The notes below the pieces were generated by a model. That model searched no databases. It was not told where the DNA came from and worked only from the letters and a program-made list of their open reading frames with translations. Both the position numbers and the translations under genes were made by a program. From DASPJL01 sp035628645 (GTDB lineage Bacteria > Bacteroidota > Bacteroidia > Cytophagales > Cyclobacteriaceae): a DNA stretch of 26,316 bases. Numbering within the stretch: the first letter of the stretch is position 1; each line of letters begins with the position of its first letter. The stretch is from positions 1 through 26,316 of the forward strand of contig DASPJL010000007.1 of the NCBI GenBank assembly GCA_035628645.1, read 5' to 3'. Below are positions 23,221 to 26,316 of this stretch, one piece after another.

Positions 23221-24252
23221 ATGGATAAAGCAATTGCAGAAAAACCAGTAATAGGTATCACAGTGGGTGATTTTAATGGTGTTGGTCCTGAGGTAATTAT
23301 TAAAACACTGGTAGACTCAAGAATTTTAAGGTTTGCCACGCCTGTTATCTATGGTTCTCCAAAAATATTTATCAAGTATAAAAAGTTATTTGAGATCGAA
23401 GAATTCAATTTTGTTCAAATAAAGAGCGCTGACCAGGTGAACCACAGGAAAATCAATCTAATTCCTTGTGGCAATGATTCCTTTGAAATTCAGCCTGGAA
23501 AGGTAGCAAAGGAAGCGGGTAAACATGCCCTGGAATCGCTCATTGCAGCTAGTGAGGATCTTAAGAAGGGCTTGATCCACGCCATTGTAACTGCGCCTAT
23601 CAATAAAAATAATATTCAAAGTGATGAGTTTAAATTTCCCGGACATACCGAGTTTTTTACTGAAAAGTTTGGAGCAGAAGACAGTGTGATGTTTTTGACC
23701 AGTGAATTCCTAAGAGTAGCTGTGGTAACGGGACATATTCCTTTGGAAAAGGTGAAACCAACAATCACTACCGAAAAAATTATTTCAAAGCTAAAAATAC
23801 TCGAGGCTTCGCTTAAAAGGGATTTTGGAATTATAAAACCGAGGATTGCTGTGTTAGGTCTCAATCCCCATGCTGGAGAAGACGGACTATTAGGGGACGA
23901 AGAGAAAACCTTAATTAAACCTGCTATAGACAATTTCAAACATAAAGGTACGCTTGTTTTTGGACCTTATCCTGCCGATGGATTTTTTGGAACTGGACAA
24001 TACAAGAAGTTTGATGCTGTGTTGGCAATGTACCACGACCAAGGGCTTATCCCTTTTAAAACAATTGCATTTGAAACGGGCGTGAATTTTACCGCAGGAC
24101 TTTCTGTAATAAGAACCTCTCCCGACCACGGCACCGCCTATAATATTGCCGGTAAAAATACTGCAGATGAAAGTTCTTTCAGAGAGGCATTTTTCCTTGC
24201 CTGTAATATTTATAAGGAAAGAAAAGAAACTGAACAGGCAGTGAATCATTAA
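23221..24252 (+). CDS. pdxA: 4-hydroxythreonine-4-phosphate dehydrogenase
   Basis: A 343-residue enzyme of the DXP-dependent pyridoxal phosphate pathway. It oxidises 4-phosphohydroxy-L-threonine with NAD, leading to the precursor PdxJ uses. The opening GITVGDFNGVGPEVI (12-26) and the metal-binding histidines His172 (VVTGHIPL), His217 (LNPHAGE) and His272 (YHDQGLIPFK) are conserved, as is the C-terminal RTSPDHGTAYNIAG. It sits ahead of yceD-rpmF-plsX-fabH, as in other Bacteroidota genomes. Confidence 0.96.
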   Translation: MDKAIAEKPVIGITVGDFNGVGPEVIIKTLVDSRILRFATPVIYGSPKIFIKYKKLFEIEEFNFVQIKSADQVNHRKINLIPCGNDSFEIQPGKVAKEAGKHALESLIAASEDLKKGLIHAIVTAPINKNNIQSDEFKFPGHTEFFTEKFGAEDSVMFLTSEFLRVAVVTGHIPLEKVKPTITTEKIISKLKILEASLKRDFGIIKPRIAVLGLNPHAGEDGLLGDEEKTLIKPAIDNFKHKGTLVFGPYPADGFFGTGQYKKFDAVLAMYHDQGLIPFKTIAFETGVNFTAGLSVIRTSPDHGTAYNIAGKNTADESSFREAFFLACNIYKERKETEQAVNH

Positions 24253-24401
24253 AAGAGTAAGCCAAAAATAAAAAAAGAACCTCCTGCGGTAAATGTGTGT
24301 TATCCATTAGGTTGTAAAAGATATTTGAGGAATGTAAGTTGTCGTGGGCTATCATACGGCTTTTGCCTGAAAATTATTTTTAAATATTAGAATTATATTT
24401 T

Positions 24402-24409
24402 TAAATTTG
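24402..24409 (+). promoter_or_regulatory. Candidate -7 element for the yceD operon
   Basis: TAAATTTG fits TAnnTTTG exactly. The -33 region is only a T-run without TTG. Transcription would start near 24415, giving a leader of about 15 bases before the GTG at 24430. Confidence 0.4.
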
Positions 24410-24429
24410 CCACCTTATTCAAGAAGGAA

Positions 24430-24981
24430 GTGAAAGAGCTAAGGGAATTTAACATAGATATTTTCAAACTTAAAGACGGATTATATGATTTTGAGTTTGA
24501 TGTAAAGGATGACTTCTTTGAATTTTTCAATTTTGGATTAATTGAAACAGGAGAAGCAAAAGCCATCGTGGAGTTCCACAAATCTGAAACTTTAATAGAC
24601 ATGACTATTAAAGTTAGGGGAAAAGTTGAGTTAATTTGCGACAGAACTTTAGAACCCTTTGATTTCCCCATTGATACTGAAAATAAGATTCTTTTTAAGT
24701 TTGGGGAAAAAGACGAGGAAGTTAGTGATGAAATTCTGGTAATAGACAGAAACACACAAAGGCTTAACATAGCTCAACATGTGTATGACTTTATCAGTTT
24801 GTCTGTTCCAATGAAGAAAATACATCCCAGGTTTCTTCAAACCGAAGATGAACATCCTGAAGAAGAAGCTACTTTAATTTATAGTTCACAGGAGATAGAA
24901 GAAGAATTGAAAAATACCATTGAGGAGATTGACCCTCGATGGAATGCTTTAAAAAATCTAAAAAACGATAATAATAATTAA
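24430..24981 (+). CDS. yceD: YceD/DUF177 family protein
   Basis: A 183-residue acidic protein of the DUF177 (YceD) family, which in plants and bacteria is tied to 23S rRNA accumulation and to the ribosomal protein L32 gene. The core segment ELICDRTLEPFDFPI (about 70-84) and the C-terminal block with DPRWNALKNLK are typical; only the first of the usual cysteines is kept. The start is GTG with AAGAAGGA right before it; no ATG is available upstream in this frame before a TAG. rpmF follows after 8 bases, so translation is likely coupled. Confidence 0.88.
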   Translation: MKELREFNIDIFKLKDGLYDFEFDVKDDFFEFFNFGLIETGEAKAIVEFHKSETLIDMTIKVRGKVELICDRTLEPFDFPIDTENKILFKFGEKDEEVSDEILVIDRNTQRLNIAQHVYDFISLSVPMKKIHPRFLQTEDEHPEEEATLIYSSQEIEEELKNTIEEIDPRWNALKNLKNDNNN

Positions 24982-24989
24982 ATAAGAAG

Positions 24990-25184
24990 ATGGCACATCC
25001 TAAAAGAAAAATTTCCAAAACAAGGAGAGATAAAAGAAGAACACATTACAAAGCTACAGAGAAGAACATCGCCATTTGTCCTACGACTAAAGAACCACAC
25101 CTTTTGCACAGAGCCTATGTAGTCGACGGTGATCTTTACTATAAAGGAAAAGTAGTTATTGAAGCTTATACAACTGTTGCATAA
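24990..25184 (+). CDS. rpmF: Ribosomal protein L32
   Basis: A 64-residue basic protein of the large ribosomal subunit. The start MAHPKRKISKTRRDKRR and the following THYKATEKNIAICPTTKEP are characteristic. It has a single cysteine (AICPT) and so lacks the four-cysteine zinc site found in some L32 proteins, i.e. it is the zinc-free form. It lies between yceD and plsX, the common bacterial order that links ribosome and membrane lipid supply. Confidence 0.97.
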   Translation: MAHPKRKISKTRRDKRRTHYKATEKNIAICPTTKEPHLLHRAYVVDGDLYYKGKVVIEAYTTVA

Positions 25185-25233
25185 AGAAGTTTTATTCCAG
25201 GTATTATCCTAAATAATCAAATAACTACTTGAA

Positions 25234-26187
25234 ATGAAAATTGCTTTAGATGCAATGGGTGGAGATTTTGCACCCGATGCTGTCATCGAAGGTGTAGCTT
25301 TGGCGCTTAAAGAAATTTCCGATTCTACTATAATTGTCCTTACCGGTAAGACCGAATTGATTAAAGAAAAACTTAATCAATTTAATATACCTCAGTCTGC
25401 TGTGGAAATAGTAGAAGCCCCGGAAGTTATTGAAATGGGGGAACATCCGACCAAAGCTTTAACACAAAAACCTAACTCAAGTATTGCTGTGGGATTTGGC
25501 CTTTTAAAAATGGGCAAAGTGCAGGCTTTTTGTAGTGCCGGAAATACCGGCGCTATGATGGTAGGCGCTTTATTTAGCGTAAAAGCTATTGAAGGAATTC
25601 AAAGACCTGCTTTGATTAGTTTTGTTCCTAAGGAAGACGGTGATTTTGGTGTCCTGATTGATGTAGGCGCTAATTCAGATTGCAAACCGGAACAACTTGT
25701 ACAATTTGGACAGATGGGCTCCATCTATGCAAAGTATATTTACAATATAGATAAGCCAAAGGTAGGTTTAATGAATCTGGGTGAAGAAGAACAGAAAGGA
25801 ACTGTTCTGACTCAAGCAGCACATCAGCTTCTCAAAGCGGCTAAAGACATTAACTTTATTGGAAATATAGAAGGCCGTGATCTTTATAACCGTAAAGCGG
25901 ACGTCATAGTTTGTGATGGCTTTACCGGTAATATTATTTTAAAGATGGCCGAAAATATGCACGACCTTCTCGCCAAGAGAAATATTTCAGATCCTTTTTT
26001 CGAAAAGTTTAACTATGAAAATATTGGAGGAAGTCCCATTTTAGGTGTAAATGCTAATGTTATAATTGGTCATGGAGTTTCTTCAGGGTTAGCAATTAAA
26101 AACATGATTCATCAAGCTGTAAAAATGAATGAATCCGATATGTCTAATAAAATAAAAACAGCTTTAACCAAGCAAACCAATTCTTAA
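25234..26187 (+). CDS. plsX: Phosphate acyltransferase
   Basis: A 317-residue soluble enzyme that makes acyl-phosphate from acyl-ACP for phospholipid synthesis (used by PlsY). The opening MKIALDAMGGDFAPDAVIEG is diagnostic. EVIEMGEHPTKAL, FCSAGNTGAMM, VLIDVGANSDCKPEQL and VCDGFTGNIILK follow in the expected order. The stop codon overlaps the next start (TAATG), giving translational coupling to fabH. Confidence 0.97.
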   Translation: MKIALDAMGGDFAPDAVIEGVALALKEISDSTIIVLTGKTELIKEKLNQFNIPQSAVEIVEAPEVIEMGEHPTKALTQKPNSSIAVGFGLLKMGKVQAFCSAGNTGAMMVGALFSVKAIEGIQRPALISFVPKEDGDFGVLIDVGANSDCKPEQLVQFGQMGSIYAKYIYNIDKPKVGLMNLGEEEQKGTVLTQAAHQLLKAAKDINFIGNIEGRDLYNRKADVIVCDGFTGNIILKMAENMHDLLAKRNISDPFFEKFNYENIGGSPILGVNANVIIGHGVSSGLAIKNMIHQAVKMNESDMSNKIKTALTKQTNS

Positions 26188-26316
26188 TGGATAAAATAAG
26201 CGCTGCCATAACCGGCATTGCCGGTTACGTTCCTGATTATATTCTCACAAATTTGGAACTTGAAAAAATGGTGGATACAAATGACGAATGGATTACAACC
26301 AGGACAGGAATTAAAG
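26187..26316 (+). CDS. fabH: Beta-ketoacyl-ACP synthase III, N-terminal part
   Basis: The first 43 residues before the window end: AAITGIAGYVPDYILTN then LEKMVDTNDEWITTRTGIK. These are the conserved N-terminus of FabH, which condenses acetyl-CoA with malonyl-ACP to start fatty acid synthesis. The ATG overlaps the plsX stop. The catalytic Cys-His-Asn residues lie beyond the window. Confidence 0.95.
   Translation, partial: MDKISAAITGIAGYVPDYILTNLELEKMVDTNDEWITTRTGIK

Noticed and set aside
1..26316. CRISPR arrays, tRNA or rRNA genes, and known defence systems
   Set aside because: No spaced direct-repeat array with unique spacers, no cloverleaf or rRNA segment, and no nuclease, toxin or helicase genes of known defence types were found. 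The only tandem array (41-135) has no unique spacers.

Overview
The window reads as chromosomal DNA of a low-GC member of the Bacteroidota, most likely Cytophagales-like. The evidence is several matches to the Bacteroidota sigma-factor promoter (TTG or TTTG, about 20 bp, TAnnTTTG), a SusC/FecA-type TonB receptor with an N-terminal carboxypeptidase-regulatory-like domain, an imelysin lipoprotein, and the yceD-rpmF-plsX-fabH order. The taxon assignment is inference; no rRNA or tRNA gene is present.

Left third (1-4632): this looks accessory. It opens with four tandem 24-bp repeats that resemble an IS21-type element end, followed by a small SAM methyltransferase. A same-strand run of stress/regulatory-type genes follows: ArsR repressor, AHSA1/SRPBCC protein, DoxX-like membrane protein, YdeI/DUF1801 protein, a second SRPBCC protein, a short broken gene fragment and a DUF4256 protein. 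The arsR gene has a striking control region: two copies of a 16-bp operator, one filling the promoter spacer and one covering the predicted start of transcription. A CrtO-like small membrane protein ends this part.

Middle (4633-11832): core energy metabolism mixed with small unknowns. It holds NADP-isocitrate dehydrogenase with a strong terminator behind it, a LON substrate-binding-domain protein, a small membrane protein that looks like the last three helices of cytochrome oxidase subunit I without the haem histidines, nuoA and nuoB (with no nuoC or later subunits following), a small lipoprotein, a secreted TPR protein and, convergent to it, phosphoglycerate kinase.

Right part (11833-26316): a three-gene minus-strand operon encodes an imelysin lipoprotein, a vitamin K-dependent gamma-carboxylase-like membrane protein and a TonB-dependent receptor, suggesting surface metal acquisition. 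An orphan xylose-type periplasmic binding protein lies divergent from it. Next come a 2-hydroxyacid dehydrogenase, an rsmA-mgtE pair, a divergent leucyl aminopeptidase, pdxA and the conserved yceD-rpmF-plsX-fabH cluster, with fabH cut by the window end.

The observations I would check first are the COX1-like protein lacking its ligands next to nuoAB, the imelysin/gamma-carboxylase/TonB operon, and the double operator in front of arsR. I did not find a clearly new defence or mobile system.
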